64,000 nucleotides of DNA from Tunturiibacter gelidiferens (lineage in GTDB: Bacteria; Acidobacteriota; Terriglobia; Terriglobales; Acidobacteriaceae). Made by a program: the position numbers and the translations under genes. Positions 63,574 through 64,000 of the stretch are shown piece by piece. The stretch lies in the NCBI RefSeq assembly GCF_014201335.1, contig NZ_JACHEB010000005.1, forward strand, positions 248,001-312,000, in the 5' to 3' direction. Each line of letters opens with the position of its first letter. The first letter of the stretch is position 1. The notes beneath the pieces were generated by a model. It had not been told where the DNA came from, ran no database searches, and saw only the letters and a list, made by a program, of their open reading frames with translations.

Positions 63574-64000
63574 ATGCGCTCTCTCCGCCTCGCCGCCGTC
63601 GCCCTCGCTCTCTGCATTACCCCAGCCCTTCACGCGCAAGAGGCCGCCGAGCCCGGCGGGCCGCCCCCCGCCAGCAACGCCGCCGCCCAGCCCGTCGACA
63701 TCGGTGACACCCAGACCCTTAAAGTCAACGTCAACCTCGTCAACGTCTACTTCTCCGTCCGCGACAAGAGCGGCTTCATCACCAACCTCCACAAAGACGA
63801 CTGCAATATCTTTGAAGACAAAGCTCCCCAGAAGACCAAGAACTTCACCCAGGAGAAAAATCTCCCCCTCACCATCGGCATCCTACTCGACACCAGCGGT
63901 AGCCAGAAGAACGTCCTCCCCCTCGAGCAGCAGTCCGGCGCCGAGTTCCTCAAAGACGTCCTCACCCCCAAGGACGAAGCCTTCCTCATCTCCTTCGACA
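63574..64000 (+). CDS. VWFA-related acidobacterial secreted protein (3' partial)
   Basis: The frame opens at ATG 63574 and runs off the window end. Signal peptide (LRLAAVALALCITPALHAQ), Pro/Gly/Ala-rich linker, then the start of a VWA domain: VNVNLVNVYFSVRDKSGFIT, IGILLDTSGSQKNVLPLEQQ with an intact DxSxS MIDAS (DTSGS), and FLKDVLTPKDEAFLISFD. Divergent partner of the VWA gene 62009-63418; together they may be a co-regulated pair. Confidence 0.9.
   Translation, partial: MRSLRLAAVALALCITPALHAQEAAEPGGPPPASNAAAQPVDIGDTQTLKVNVNLVNVYFSVRDKSGFITNLHKDDCNIFEDKAPQKTKNFTQEKNLPLTIGILLDTSGSQKNVLPLEQQSGAEFLKDVLTPKDEAFLISFD

Overview
The window reads as chromosomal DNA of an acidobacterium, most likely Terriglobales/Acidobacteriaceae (Edaphobacter/Granulicella-like). 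The reasons are high GC with dense coding on both strands, an Oar-like TonB receptor with an N-terminal carboxypeptidase-like domain, a duplicated orphan ABC permease of the ADOP type, two VWFA-related acidobacterial proteins, PEP-CTERM proteins, a CadC-like winged-helix/TPR regulator and an SBBP/choice-of-anchor-D surface protein. The assignment rests on protein families recognised by eye, not on a database search.

Layout. 1-6.4 kb: a partial secreted protein, a GAF-GGDEF cyclase, moaA, small uncharacterised proteins, a SIMPL protein and a hexapeptide acyltransferase. 6.5-17.3 kb: a housekeeping block (site-2 protease, trpS, scpA, scpB, rluB, msrA), interrupted twice by segments that each carry a minus-strand PEP-CTERM gene; a PiT phosphate transporter lies in the first. 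17.4-31.2 kb: ADOP permease, DUF899 protein, a DEAD-box helicase whose motif II reads DEVD, a GT-C membrane protein, a YbiT-like ABC-F ATPase, DUF2237 and the TonB receptor. 31.4-46.7 kb is accessory-looking: an AI-2E transporter pseudogene with three lesions, a giant patatin with embedded membrane segments, a second GT-C protein in A/T-richer DNA, about 1 kb of non-coding DNA with a probable IS5-type transposase scrap, a vanadium-haloperoxidase-like enzyme divergent from a CadC-like regulator, and the SBBP surface protein, ending at a tRNA-Arg(CCG) gene.

47-56 kb is mainly the glycine cleavage operon gcvT-gcvH-gcvPA-X-gcvPB-Y (minus strand, gaps of 1-3 nt from gcvH onward), where X and Y are uncharacterised small proteins, followed by two secreted proteins and a stand-alone methylmalonyl-CoA mutase catalytic chain. 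56-64 kb holds small acidobacterial proteins, glgC, a beta-barrel protein, tatA, a PPK2 polyphosphate kinase, a conspicuous duplicated 46-bp hairpin repeat, an EamA transporter and two divergent VWA proteins.

No CRISPR array, prophage, integrase or recognisable defence system was seen. The most interesting leads are the unknown genes inside the gcv operon, the predicted Fe-S tryptophanyl-tRNA synthetase, the ScpB with a large acidic insertion in its first winged helix, the DEVD helicase, the patatin/membrane fusion and the duplicated hairpin repeat.
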